Source: Anisodus tanguticus (taxonomy: Eukaryota; Streptophyta; Magnoliopsida; Solanales; Solanaceae). From it: a stretch of 64,000 nt of DNA. Numbering within the stretch: position 1 is the stretch's first letter; the number at the start of each line of letters is the position of its first letter. The translations under genes and the position numbers were made by a program. Under the pieces are notes generated by a model that was not told where the DNA came from, searched no databases, and worked only from the letters and a program-made list of their open reading frames with translations. Location of the stretch: positions 14,439,001 through 14,503,000 of the forward strand of contig CM067550.1 of NCBI GenBank assembly GCA_034509755.1. Reading direction: 5' to 3'. This document shows positions 45,401 through 53,440 of this stretch, in pieces.

Positions 45401-47522
45401 AGAGGAAAATGAGAAAATGACCTGAAACCATAGAAAACAGGCTATGAGATGACTCATAACTGACTTGGTCAGCTCTCTTACTAGGTGGAGGTCTCTTGTG
45501 GTTGCCTAAAGGCAGCCTCAAAGCAGAATATGTATATATCAGTAGTACAAAATTGACTGAGAAAGAAAATAGTAATAACTAAAAAAAAGCACTTGCCCAC
45601 GCCCAGGGAATGCTATTAATAATTGACTCGTAGTTTATGATATGAAATTTTGCAAGCAGTATGACCCTACTACGACAATATTGTAGGTTGACATAGATAA
45701 TAGGAGCAACATGAGACTGAAAAACAATAAACCTCAACAAGCAAATCCAGGGCAGAAACAAATAGAAGGCATTAGGGTATGGCAGAAAAGAAATAGTTCT
45801 CAAAATGTAAAGCTCAAAATATATGTTATGTGATCTTGGATAGCCAGCATACCCAGCTTCTATGACAGGAATATCTCTCTCTCGGCTACATGAAACCTGA
45901 AAAAAGAGATGAATTACATTTGCAAACTGCACTCATCAATGCCTTAAAATGAGAAATTTCCATATATCTACACAAATATACAGGTCTAATCACATAAAAA
46001 CAAAAATGTCTTTATATGCATCTTGTCAGTTTTATACAAGTCAAGCTAGCCATAGAAACTGAACCTGCAAAAGACTCCACTTCCGAGTACGAAACGCAGC
46101 TTGACAGAGTAAAGTTCCATTGGCATTGTTCGTGGATAAAGGGGATGCATAACACTTAATCCACACAGGGAAGTTTTCTCTTTTTGTCAGCAATGTCTCT
46201 GCAAAGCCCAAATTTTTGTTGTAAGCTATGATTTTTGAAAATTAAGTAATAGTATAATATTCAATATAACTTCTGTTTGCATCCAAGAGTGTGGCCTAGT
46301 GGTCAATGAAGTGGAGGAGAACCATGAGGTCTCAAGTTTAAATCCCATCGGAGACAAAAAAAACACTTGGTGATTCTTCTCATTTGTCTATTTGTCTAAG
46401 TCTTGGTGGACAAAGTTACCTGGTACTTGTTACTGGTGAGAGGTAGCAGGTATCGTTGGATTTAGTAGAACTGCGTGCAAGTTGGCATGGACACCACGTT
46501 TATCCAAAAAAATAAAATCGAACTCTTCCTATTTGACCTTCCCCAAAGTATCACCAATCCAAAGCTCAGTCAATAGAAGAGGGTTGTAGTAGGTTGACCG
46601 CACCCGGGGTGGAGCCAGTGGCGGAGCCAGGAATTTGGCGAAAGATGTGCACATTTTCTTCTCACTTATGTTAAGGGTGTACAAAATTAAATATATACTC
46701 ATAATAGCTAATATTTAACTTGTGTACGCCGCGTAATATCCCGGTGAAGAGTGTGCACTTGACCACCCTTCACCTAAGGTGGCTCCGCCCATGGGTGGAG
46801 CTACAATGGCTGAAGGGTAGTCAGTCAAACATCCTTCTATGGAAATTATACCGCGTATATATAGGTCAAGTATTGCTTTTTATACATATATAAAAAAAAA
46901 GGGCAGCCCGGTGCACTAAGCTCCCGCTATGCGCGGGGTCCGGGGAAGGGCCGGACCACAAGAGTCTATTGTACGCAGTGTTACCTCACATTTCTACAAG
47001 AGGTTGTTTCCACGGCTTTTTATACATATATATTACTCCAAATTTTAGAACATCCTTAGCCATGTTTCTGACTGTGCCACTATTGGCAGCATAAAAATAG
47101 TCTAACTATGATTAGCCTCTAAATTCAGAGGATTCATATAGATTAACCCAGGTATCTTGATATTGATGTGTAATTGGTTAAGAAATTACATCATATAATG
47201 TTCCACTGTCTTAAACAGATATAAAGCATCTGTTTAACAATAACTGGCAAAATTGGCGCCAAAATCATTTTGTTCTTTCAATTAATTATCTGAATTGTGC
47301 ATTGAGATTGCCAAAAACAACAAATTCATTTCCATAATCGAAAATTCAAATGTTAAAAATACAAAAATAGATTAATATATGGAAATAAGAGTGCAACAGT
47401 TGAACTATATGATTATTGTTGAATTAATCTATATTAATTAGAGTAGTAAATATAAAAGCTAGAAAACCTGAAAATGGATATCGGAGTTTGGTGAAGCTGG
47501 TCGAAAATGATGAAGCCTCCAT
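24466..47522 (-). CDS. PRK/uridine kinase-family P-loop kinase, plastid-like N-terminus (12 exons)
   Basis: I reconstructed 12 exons, all GT-AG and in frame, giving 312 residues: 47522-47468, 46198-46065, 45896-45853, 39483-39406, 38576-38384, 37885-37855, 37753-37695, 37495-37422, 36787-36701, 24943-24882, 24747-24719 and 24558-24466 (TGA). The N-terminus (MEASSFSTSFTKLRYPFS) is rich in Ser/Thr and basic residues like a plastid or mitochondrial transit peptide. Walker A GPPGAGKS is at residues 111-118, and PMDGFHLYRHQLD at about 153-165. Then come HARRGAPWTFDP, VYCPSFDHGVGDPVEDD, VEGNYLLL and a C-terminal KRHISTGKSP. These are hallmarks of the plant homologues of Arabidopsis At1g03030 ('putative uridine kinase'), which phosphorylate a small hydroxylated substrate with ATP; the true substrate is not established. 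Introns 3 and 9 are about 6.4 and 11.8 kb because of retrotransposons. No coding damage is visible, so I judge it functional. Confidence 0.93.
25240..25390 (-). mobile_element. tRNA-derived SINE fragment in intron 9
   Basis: The minus strand reads GAGGTCTCGGGTTCGGCC (B box), followed by a body with GAGTGCTTCTCC and an A-rich tail (T run at about 25237). It is related to the SINEs at 13941 and 23280. Borders are approximate. Confidence 0.55.
25531..26323 (-). repeat. 3' LTR of the Sirevirus-type element
   Basis: 793 bp, on the plus strand TGTAATGTATGAG to CATATTATCA. It shares its full length with 35215-35998 with scattered substitutions, indicating an older insertion than Copia element 1. 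Confidence 0.9.
26660..30467 (-). pseudogene. Third ORF of the Sirevirus-type element, split and frameshifted
   Basis: It starts at about 30467 (MSQP, then a stop, STSPPESTSQSEPTS, Ser/Pro-rich). It continues through acidic, low-complexity stretches (29846-30103, 29613-29828) to a basic nuclear-signal-like region at 27583-27912 (KKRKFVADEEPESSSKKQK). Next come FEVEVTEFYGSL and, near 27000-27050, GTKKQIFTMTTLEECECV, then a coiled-coil tail with LAQRDSEIAVLKAEIQQKS (about 26830). This layout is the post-pol ORF carried by many Solanaceae SIRE-type elements, annotated in families as a 'putative plant transposon protein' domain and sometimes called env-like. Its function is unknown. The 1.5-kb insert at 28031-29525 and many stops disable it. 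Confidence 0.7.
28031..29525 (-). mobile_element. Solo-LTR-like insertion nested in the third ORF
   Basis: Read on the minus strand, this 1,495-bp block begins TGATAGCATCC and ends TCTTACCA (TG...CA). CTAGG precedes it and CTAGT follows it, a 4-of-5 match for a 5-bp target duplication. A palindromic TATA-like CCTATATATAGGG lies near 28950. No gag, pol or primer-binding site is present. Joining the flanks restores an open frame of the third ORF across the site (RRGSLT to KIKAQMDSALKEN). Solo LTRs arise by LTR-LTR recombination; this reading is inferred from the ends. Confidence 0.65.
30931..32589 (-). pseudogene. Sirevirus-type RT and RNase H
   Basis: 32335-32589 has the N-terminal RT segment (VKEALKDADWITTMQEELHQF). 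32096-32374 has GTRWVFRNKLDEFG, GYNQEEGIDYDETFAPIARM and FHMDIKSAFLNGYSKE. 31706-31981 has the catalytic block QVYVDVTIFGATND, where the second catalytic Asp of YVDD is replaced by Val. RNase H ends at 30931 (CDNTSALNMAKK, HKRTKYIDVRHYFLRDNVEKG, ADIFTKAL). Frames change between blocks. The D-to-V change alone should abolish reverse transcription. Confidence 0.88.
32650..33858 (-). pseudogene. Sirevirus-type integrase (long open frame)
   Basis: An uninterrupted frame of about 400 codons. GAG-pre-integrase (LWHKQLGHASFSLLNKL, CDACVKGKQVRSSF) is followed by the catalytic core HMDLCGPLRIRSRGGKKY, then FDNAKFDEFYAENGI and QQNGVVERKNRTLEAM. The middle Asp of the DDE triad normally lies in a SDHG/SDNG-type motif; here it reads RSNHGTEF, so that Asp appears to be Asn. 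The C-terminal part has LRAFGCKCFILNNG and an acidic linker before RT. The frame is the best-preserved piece of this element, yet it is probably inactive. Confidence 0.88.
33953..35155 (-). pseudogene. Sirevirus-type gag, zinc knuckle and protease
   Basis: Gag starts at 35155 (MAAPPDLEEGQFTTRPPRFN), with YYGWWKTRMYDFIMAEGSEL and, in another frame, YNRISACQSANEIWEAVQIA and ERKANAISEVKDLQIMSIDEL. A CCHC knuckle (CHKCGKPGHFIKEC) is encoded at about 34420-34465. Protease (33953-34243) keeps WFMDSGYSKYMTR with D-S-G. At least three frameshifts or stops separate the pieces. Confidence 0.85.
35215..35998 (-). repeat. 5' LTR of the Sirevirus-type element
   Basis: 784 bp, the partner of 25531-26323. 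On the minus strand its end ..TTACA is followed by a few bases and the primer-binding site TGGTATCAGA. Confidence 0.9.
36008..36566. mobile_element. DNA-transposon-like element with CGGGT-rich subterminal repeats
   Basis: The left end GTTTCTCGGACTC and the right end, inverted, GTTGCGCGGACTCTTC form imperfect inverted repeats. GCGGGTATCCGATACGGG-type repeats at the left mirror CGTATCC/CCCGTACCCGCACCC at the right. The ends resemble the GTTGCTCGGACTC family also seen at 37136-37254. I could not find a target duplication, so borders and class are tentative. It lies in kinase intron 9, immediately beside the Sirevirus-type element. Confidence 0.5.
36567..36700. other. Kinase intron 9, 5' part
   Basis: Native intron sequence between the element and the exon 9 donor (minus strand TG|GTAAGA at 36700). 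Confidence 0.6.
37136..37254. mobile_element. Short MITE with GTTGCTCG termini
   Basis: About 118 bp with inverted ends CTCTGTTGCTCGAACTC and CTATGTTGCTCGGACTC. TTTCTAACC flanks both sides (37128-37136, 37255-37263). The interior is itself near-palindromic around CCTCCAAAAGTAGTGC and GCATTTTTGGAGGATCC. It sits in kinase intron 8 (36788-37421), between exons 8 and 9. The 8-9 bp duplication leaves hAT or MULE open. Confidence 0.8.
39969..40103 (-). mobile_element. TS-type SINE, 5'-truncated, with (TTG)n tail
   Basis: The perfect 12-bp duplication TAGTCCATGTAC (39957-39968, 40104-40115) encloses a minus-strand body (GGTAAGGTCTGCATACAC-type segment) ending in about ten TTG repeats, seen as CAA repeats on the plus strand. 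It lies in kinase intron 3, next to the Gypsy element. Confidence 0.9.
40154..40649 (-). repeat. 3' LTR of Gypsy element 4, with telomere-like repeats
   Basis: 496 bp from TGTAATGATCCCG to ATCATTACA. Near 40358-40378 it contains three adjacent TTTAGGG units (minus strand AAACCCT), like plant telomere repeats or telo-boxes. The matching place in the right LTR (about 45355) has only two. Confidence 0.88.
40690..43800 (-). pseudogene. Gypsy pol: protease end, RT, RNase H, integrase, chromodomain (element 4)
   Basis: 43587-43781 has the protease end (LGGCDIVLGNDWMKKHNP). 42697-43602 has RT: SPFSSPALLVKKKDDTWRFC, KVDLRAGYHQIRMR, PFRLTNAPATFQALMN and FFDDILVYS. 42269-42706 has RNase H (MTGYYRKYVANYG, IVETDASHGGIGAVLMQEG). 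41205-42139 has integrase with MDFIEGFPKSRNKEVILVVV, TDRDRVFLSNFWRAL and AYHPQSDGQTERVNKCLENY, so the DDE core is intact. 40849-41304 has the C-terminal region (LKLSSKYYGPYKVLGRIG, HPVFHVSLLKKKVGD). A chromodomain follows at about 40700-40840 (LQRQMIKRNNVAVV, QWSNLPP) with one frameshift. A few frameshifts break pol. Confidence 0.9.
43763..45104 (-). pseudogene. Gypsy gag and protease N-terminus (element 4)
   Basis: It starts at 45104 (MAEATRMQTMDAKIHQHDEV, coiled coil). After one frameshift near 44950 it runs as a 400-codon frame. Gag parts are WLRKCERYFNLYRTQDNRKV, MWYHSLVLSRGVVNW and EFLAQFEDKKAQMLVRYPHL, then a knuckle-like CFRCGEKFAPGHQC. The protease motif reads VLIESGATHSFID: the catalytic Asp of D-S-G is replaced by Glu, which should inactivate it. 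Confidence 0.88.
45147..45425 (-). repeat. 5' LTR of Gypsy element 4 (truncated)
   Basis: It matches 40154-40430, including the GGGTTTAGGGTTTAG segment, and then stops abruptly at ..GAAAATGACCTGA, after which native intron DNA begins. Confidence 0.85.
46289..46515 (+). mobile_element. tRNA-derived SINE in kinase intron 1
   Basis: An A box-like GTGTGGCCTAGTGGTCAATG and a B box-like AGTTTAAATCCC are followed by a body with TTGTTACTGGTGAGAGGTAG and an A-rich end (CCAAAAAAATAAAA). I could not identify a clean target duplication; borders are approximate. Confidence 0.6.
46616..46793. mobile_element. hAT-type MITE with GGCGGAGCC ends
   Basis: 178 bp with ends CAGTGGCGGAGCC and, inverted, CATGGGCGGAGCC. 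The perfect 8-bp duplication GGTGGAGC flanks it (46608-46615, 46794-46801). It lies in kinase intron 1 (46199-47467). Confidence 0.88.
46893..47016 (-). mobile_element. SINE, 5'-truncated, with 16-bp target duplication
   Basis: Same family as 14497-14678 (CCGGACCCCGCGCATAGC, GCTTAGTGCACCGGGCTGCC, A tail) but truncated just at the B box region. TTTTTATACATATATA flanks it at 46877-46892 and 47017-47032. Confidence 0.9.
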
Positions 47523-48351
47523 TGGAAGAGTCGTGAATTTTCATGACAAATATATCCCTTGTGTTTTTGGATAGGTTTGTAATAATCCGTTAAGTATGTA
47601 CTTCACCACTTTGGCCCTTTAATTTTATCAAAAAATGGAGTGCTCCCTCTGTTAAAAAATTTCAGTTCAATCTGCATAAACTTGGATCAATATTTCAAAG
47701 TGTATTTTTTCACCAAATTGATATGAGAAGAGTTGATAATTTTTATGTAATTTTTAAATATATTAATTTTAATTTTAAAATATTAAATTAATTTAATTCA
47801 ATTTAATATTAAACTTTAATTAAATTAATTCTAGAAAAGCAAAAGTGTGCACTTTTAATAAATTTGAAGGACTAAAAATGTTCAGATATATTTAAATAAT
47901 TATTGTAGACGTACCTTAAATGTAAATGACTATTTTTATTAGTTTCTCAATTATTTACACAATTGATTTGATCTTATTTACTATGTTGCATGTCAATCAA
48001 TTAAAATTGACTTCTCTATTTAACTCTCGGTAGATGTTTAAAAAAAACTTGTAAAGTGTTGTAAAATACATAATTAAATACGTGAATATTACTACCCTAG
48101 GAGAAATATATGCGATGAGAATGCATATGTATTTGGTTTAGTTGGACTTGGGAGGAATCATGAAAAGCATTCTTAAAGAAACAAAGTCCAATAATTGAGG
48201 GATAACTTATTATTGTCACCAAAAGCACTTAAATGTTAAATCTAGAACAACTTGTCTCTTCCATTACAAGATTAAAAAAGAGTTTCAGACGGAAGCAAAG
48301 CTATTTTTAAGGGATAAGGGCCAGAAATTATTTATAACTAAAAACGAGTTA

Positions 48352-48876
48352 CTTCCTCAGTCCCAATTTATACGAAGTTGATTTATTTGAGAGTCAAACA
48401 ACTTTTTTAACTATCATTTTTTCCAACTTTTTTTATATATTGTAAATTACTCCCTCCAGATAAAAAAGAGTGTCATTTAGCCATTTGCACACCCCTTAAG
48501 AAAATACAATAACAACAACATGTCCGTCTAAATGGACACTCTTTATTGCTCCTAAACAAAAATAGATAATTTGACTAAATTACTCCTGATTAAATAGTTA
48601 TTGAGATTCGATCACATAATACTTAATAGGGCAAATAAAAAAAAACAAAGCTAATTATTTATTAATTTGATAAGTAAACCCTTTTTTTATCCAAGAAAAA
48701 ACGGCTAAAGACACTCTTTTTTATCCGGAGAGAGTATTGTTCATGCATACTTATAGTATTTTTATATAGTTTTCAAATATGTAATTTTATTATAAAATAT
48801 TCAAAAAAATTATATTTGAAATTAATTTAAAGAAAAAAATATTTATCAATATTAATATAAATTGGGACGGATGGAG
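48352..48876. mobile_element. Stowaway MITE carrying a nested Stowaway
   Basis: The outer ends CTTCCTCAGTCCCAATTTAT and, inverted, CTCCATCCGTCCCAATTTAT are flanked by TA (48350-48351, 48877-48878). Without the inner copy at 48450-48734 it would be about 240 bp, a normal Stowaway size. Confidence 0.85.
48450..48734. mobile_element. Inner Stowaway MITE
   Basis: The ends CTCCCTCCAGATAAAAAAG and, inverted, CTCTCTCCGGATAAAAAAG are flanked by TA (48448-48449, 48735-48736). It sits inside the outer Stowaway, so it is the younger insertion. Confidence 0.88.
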
Positions 48877-49099
48877 TATTTTTGTTCCATATTTAAAATG
48901 CTGGCTAAAAAGTGGCCAACCCACATTATTTCAACGTGCAGCCAACAAGTCGTACTTAAATTGGGACAACTTTGACTTACTGACAACTTTGCAAACTATA
49001 AAATGTTACAGTTCTAGAACTAGAAAAAAGCTCTTGAAATTAATCGAGTCTTATCTCCTTCACATACCTGTCGGATCGGGCTGCGGCGGGAGGCGGGAG

Positions 49100-49198
49100 A
49101 TTCCATCTTTTGGAGCAAATAGAACTAGAAAAAGCTCAAAAGAGTAATTCCCAGGCCCCAGTAGATTCACTGTGCATCTGAACCAGCATATCCTTCAG
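49100..49198 (+). other. Candidate non-coding first exon of the RGLG gene
   Basis: A less AT-rich segment ends in CATATCCTTCAG|GTCTTCTC, a plausible splice donor at 49199. A good acceptor (TTTGCAG, ends 53407) precedes the start codon at 53441, implying an intron of about 4.2 kb in the 5' UTR. Plant RGLG genes commonly have a 5'-UTR intron. The transcription start is not visible, so the exon is an inference. Confidence 0.4.
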
Positions 49199-49837
49199 GT
49201 CTTCTCTCTCTCTCATCTATATTCACACAGGCTTACAGTATTTTTCGTAAGTACAAATTTAAGTACATAGTTATATGAATCCGTAACTTTAAAAATATAA
49301 TGGGGTTTAATACTAAAAACTTAAATCCTGATCCGCCTATGTGTTTCTTTACTTGTGCTTTCTGGTTCTTGATTTCTGTGTGGGGATTGCTAGATTTTGT
49401 TAAGTTTGTTTGTGTGAATATTACCTGATGAAATCAATATTAATAATACAAGTTTCCTTGAACAACTTAGCATGAGAATACCTAACGTGGGTACTGATTT
49501 TGCCAGTGAATAATTCATTAATTATTGCTATAATTGACTTGAAAATACCGGAATTTTCCGGTCTTTATTTGTTTTTTGAGATTGGAAATTAGTACAAGGC
49601 TGCTTTTGTGCTTCTTTAGGTACATGGGAAGTCAAATATATAGAAAGCAGGTTCTTTTAATGGTTATTTCCATCTGGTCAATAGTAGCTTCATTGCATCT
49701 AGGGAATGTGCACACACATCAATTAGGGATTTAGAATCTCTATCTTCATATGAAGTGGTTTGGTGAAATATTCCCGCCTCACCACCCATCGATGCATGGT
49801 TTACTTCGACTCTAGTTGTGAGACACCAACTAGTAAC

Positions 49838-50015
49838 AAAGGCGGAGTTAGGATTTTGAGGTTATGGGTTCTGCATTCTAGAAAATACAACTTATTAGGT
49901 TCTAGATAATTTATTTATATACATATTAAGTGGATTTTAGAACACAAATACATGATCTGTACCAAAGCTTCTGGGTTCTGTCGAATGCGTAGACGGGCTT
50001 GTAGCTACCCCCTGA
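49838..50015. mobile_element. hAT-type MITE, GGCGGAG-end family
   Basis: 178 bp beginning AAAGGCGGAGTTAGGATTT and ending GTAGCTACCCCCTGA. The flanks CTAGTAAC (49830-49837) and TTAGTAAC (50016-50023) agree at 7 of 8 positions. It is similar in size and terminal motif to 46616-46793 but more decayed. Confidence 0.7.
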
Positions 50016-51022
50016 TTAGTAACCCAAGATTCCAACATTTATGAACTTGAAAGATACTTTTATTGAATTCTTTATACATCCTAGCTGTATGAGATAATGG
50101 TGGAGCCTGGGTTTCAATAAGTAGTATATGTATAGGTTGACGGTTGATGATGTCTTAGGTAGTTTATCACTTCTATCTAATTATGACTTATTCATTTACC
50201 CTGTTTACTGTTTTCAAACGTTTGACTAAACTAAGCTCAAGTTGGGTGATGCTTTGTTACAGCAGTTGGTTGGGATAAAAGGGGAAGTTAAAAGAATTTT
50301 AGAAGGAGGGAAAAGGCTCAGATTGGTCGTCTTTTCTTTTCGGCATCTAAGTTAGCAAGGTAGGAGAAAGAAGTATGAAATTCCACAAATGTTTATCCCT
50401 TATTGATGGCTGTGGAGCATAGTTATACCTGACACTTTTTCTTTTGAGATTGGGATGTAAAGAGGAGATATTACTAGTAGCTTAGATCCTGGATGTTCCC
50501 TTAGGAAAAGCATTATATTTAGGATTGATCATTTTTTAAGTATAAAGTTAAGATGAAGTTTGGCCCAAACATACAGTGTGAATGCCGAGCTGACTAATAG
50601 ATACTGTCGTCATATCCCTTTTAGCACAGTCCATGGCAAAACTCAAAAGATAACTACCAATCATGCAAACAACTCTTCTGGTCTTGTAATGAGAAAGATT
50701 TAGATGAGGAGCAAATTCAGAATTCACCTAATGTTACGTATACTTATGGACTAATGTGAGGTCTGAGAAATTTAAGGAATGAGGTACTTAGAGTAACTGC
50801 AACCGCTTGTATATGATAGTGATTTTGAATATAACTAAGGTATAGACTAGTTGAGATCAAGAAGAGAAAACAAAGATGTATCTAAGAGTGAACTGTTAAT
50901 CTACTTTGTCTTGATGGATATTTTATTGTATTACATTTTGAATTAAGACACGAAGAACAATGTTTGAATGGAACTCTAGGGAGCATTTAGTGAAAATTCA
51001 TCTAGAATGCTTTGTGAAAGAA

Positions 51023-51038
51023 GGGGGGGGGGGGGGGG
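51023..51038. repeat. Poly-G homopolymer
   Basis: About 16 consecutive G, followed by CATTAAAAAG. It lies in the presumed 5'-UTR intron of the RGLG gene. The length may be unreliable. Confidence 0.75.
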
Positions 51039-51227
51039 CATTAAAAAGTTTGAACGTGCCAATCAAAGTACTTAACAGATGCTCTTCTCATGACTCAAAT
51101 TTTGTAGACAGTACCTAAAAGCTCATACCAAAGAGATCATACTTATGAAAGAAATACGTAACTCATAGCTCAAAGTAAAGTAGACATTCACCAAAGTAGT
51201 ACCAGTCTCATAAGCATATGTCTCGAG

Positions 51228-52383
51228 TAGCGCTAGAAAACGAGCGTGTCGAATCGGATATGGGTGGGCTGAAAACGGATTGGACAAAAAATGGAAAATA
51301 ATCCGCTGGTCCACATTTAGTACGAATAAATAATGGGCTGAGTGACAGATAATGGGTACCAATATTATCCATAGTGGTAAGTTAATACCAGACAACTTGA
51401 TACGAGGCAACCTTGTTAGGTTCATTTTGGTTCTCCTTGGCACATCTTGCTCAAGTAAATTCAGTGCTTAATCATTTCTACAGAAATTGTCAAATGTGAC
51501 TATGTCAAAAGTTCTATGTAACAGTTCTTTTTATTTTTCATTGATAAATGATCTGTATATGAATTTACTCCACGAAAGAGCCATTCAGTTTCTGGTCCGA
51601 ACACCACGGTTATAAAAAAAGTGCCATTTAGTTTCTGCTCCTCTCCTTGTTCCTTTTTTGGTGGTAATCTTTGGCAGGACCAGGAGATATTAGTACTCTT
51701 ATACCAATCTACAGGAAGAGTTGCAGTAATATAACTTCTCAGTAGATTGAAGAAGAGCTTACTCCATTATTTTGTGGTTTATTAGCATAGTTAGCGTAAG
51801 TTTGAGTTTGTTGAATATGAAATGCATTATTAAGATTAGCCGCAGAGTATTATTTGATTTTTCCTTTCTTTCTGTATGAATTGATTTCAGTGTATATAAC
51901 TCCAGTGTTTAGTTTGTATGCGAAGTTCCTATCAGAATATTAATCTTAGACTGGTTCAGCCATCAGTGGCAGTAGCTTCAGGTAAAGAGAAAACATACTG
52001 GAACTACTTTGAGAATTGATCTCAAGTATTTGGACAAAATAGTTCTTTTGGTTGTAATATCTATTAATTAGTTAACAATTTGTATACCAAATGAGAGAAC
52101 TTCCTAGCTCGAAGAAGCCTTAAAATAAGATTTCACCTTCCTTGCTAGCCCTAGAGTGAATTTTCTTCCTGGTCTTCTACTTACCTTCTCCTTCATGATG
52201 CTGGCATTCTTCGCATTTAAAGTGGGTTGTAATATGGATATCCATATTTTATCCAACTTTTACAGCGGGTTATTTGGAAATGAACCATATTTGACCCAGT
52301 TTAAATGAATTAGTTATCCAACCCGTTTTAAATTGGGCGATTGGACGGGTACTTGCATTTTGAAATCCATTTTGCCAGCACTA
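51228..52383. mobile_element. hAT-like non-autonomous element in the RGLG 5' intron
   Basis: 1,156 bp. The ends TAGCGCTAGAAAACGAG and, inverted, TAGTGCTGGCAAAATGG share the TAG.GCT.G.AAA pattern. The flanks GTCTCGAG (51220-51227) and GTCTCGTG (52384-52391) match at 7 of 8 places. Both ends carry short GGATA/GGGT/ATCC-type subterminal repeats. No transposase is encoded. Confidence 0.75.
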
Positions 52384-53440
52384 GTCTCGTGTAAATGCAA
52401 GCTTTTCAAAACATCCATATTAGATACTAATCAAGCGTTTAAATCATGCATAAATAGTTTTCAAATCATCCATTTTATCAAAACAAGTCAAGGGTTGAGC
52501 CACACTCGCCTCGAGTTCGATGCAAGCAGATTCAACTTGACTTGATAAACTTTGTGGAAGTTAGCTGCCTGGTTGACAGTGATAGTTTACCATTTATTGA
52601 GATGAACTAACGCGTGGTAGTTCGTTCTTGACGAGGTTTGGAAATTTATAGGGCATCATTTGATATAGATAATGACTCCAAGCTCGAGTGAAGCAGCCCC
52701 TTCATGTAGAAGCTTATTACTAACTTCTTAGAATAGCATGCACATATTTTCTTGCCTGGGTTCATTGTCAAGAAAAAAAAACCTTCCATCCCACCCTGGA
52801 TTTACATGTTACTTTACCCATTAGAGAACATTAAGATTACACAAATGCCTCTAATATAGTTTTTCTTATTCATATTAGCACACACTCTTAGGAATATTTT
52901 TATGTGGTGCTAATGGAATGATTTGTCTCACTTTTGGCATAGCAAACCCCAGTGGCAGGTCTTCACAACGTGTGCCGTTAGCTCTATGATAGAGTGCTAG
53001 AGCGCCCCTCCTGATAATTGCCTTGTTGTACGTAGGTTATGAATGTTCGCTGCCATAGAGGTTGTTCAATAAGCTTACTGGTGCCTGTTATAAGGAAATG
53101 TTCAAAAGGAATTATCCAACTCGATCAGAAGTTTGGGTTAAGGCGCAGTGCTTTGTGCTTGGAACTTCTATTTCCATAGAAGCATATTGCTGTTATGTTA
53201 TTACAAAGCTTCTATAACCTGTTTATGATTATCAATGTCAATCTTTAAAATGAGTTCCATGTACGTGGAATGAGTTTGATTGGGCACTTATGGTTTCCTG
53301 AGCTCTAGGAAATACAACTGATAAATACACCTGCTCTTCTGATTTGTATGAAGTTGTGAATACAATTCAATTTACTGGTATATCAGCTCATCATAGTGTC
53401 TTTGCAGAGCTCTTAATAAAGTTGAATATATTCATATACA

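Larger units (their letters stand above)
40154..45425 (-). mobile_element. Ty3/Gypsy retrotransposon in kinase intron 3, 5' LTR truncated
   Basis: The left (3') LTR is 40154-40649. The right (5') LTR begins at 45147 but matches only to about 45425, so roughly 215 bp are missing. The primer-binding site TGGTATCAGAGC abuts 45147 on the minus strand, and the polypurine tract AGCAGTGGGGTA abuts 40649. Order is gag, protease, RT, RNase H, integrase, chromodomain (chromovirus type). Its frames are longer than those of element 3, suggesting a younger insertion. No target duplication is found, which fits loss of one end. Confidence 0.92.
47523..49100. promoter_or_regulatory. Divergent intergenic region between the kinase and RGLG genes
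   Basis: About 1.6 kb separates the kinase start codon (minus, 47522) from the probable 5' end of the RGLG gene (plus). It must contain both promoters if no other transcription start lies within. It is AT-rich, with two nested MITEs at 48352-48876 occupying a third of it. I cannot point to specific TATA or factor-binding sites with confidence. Confidence 0.5.
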
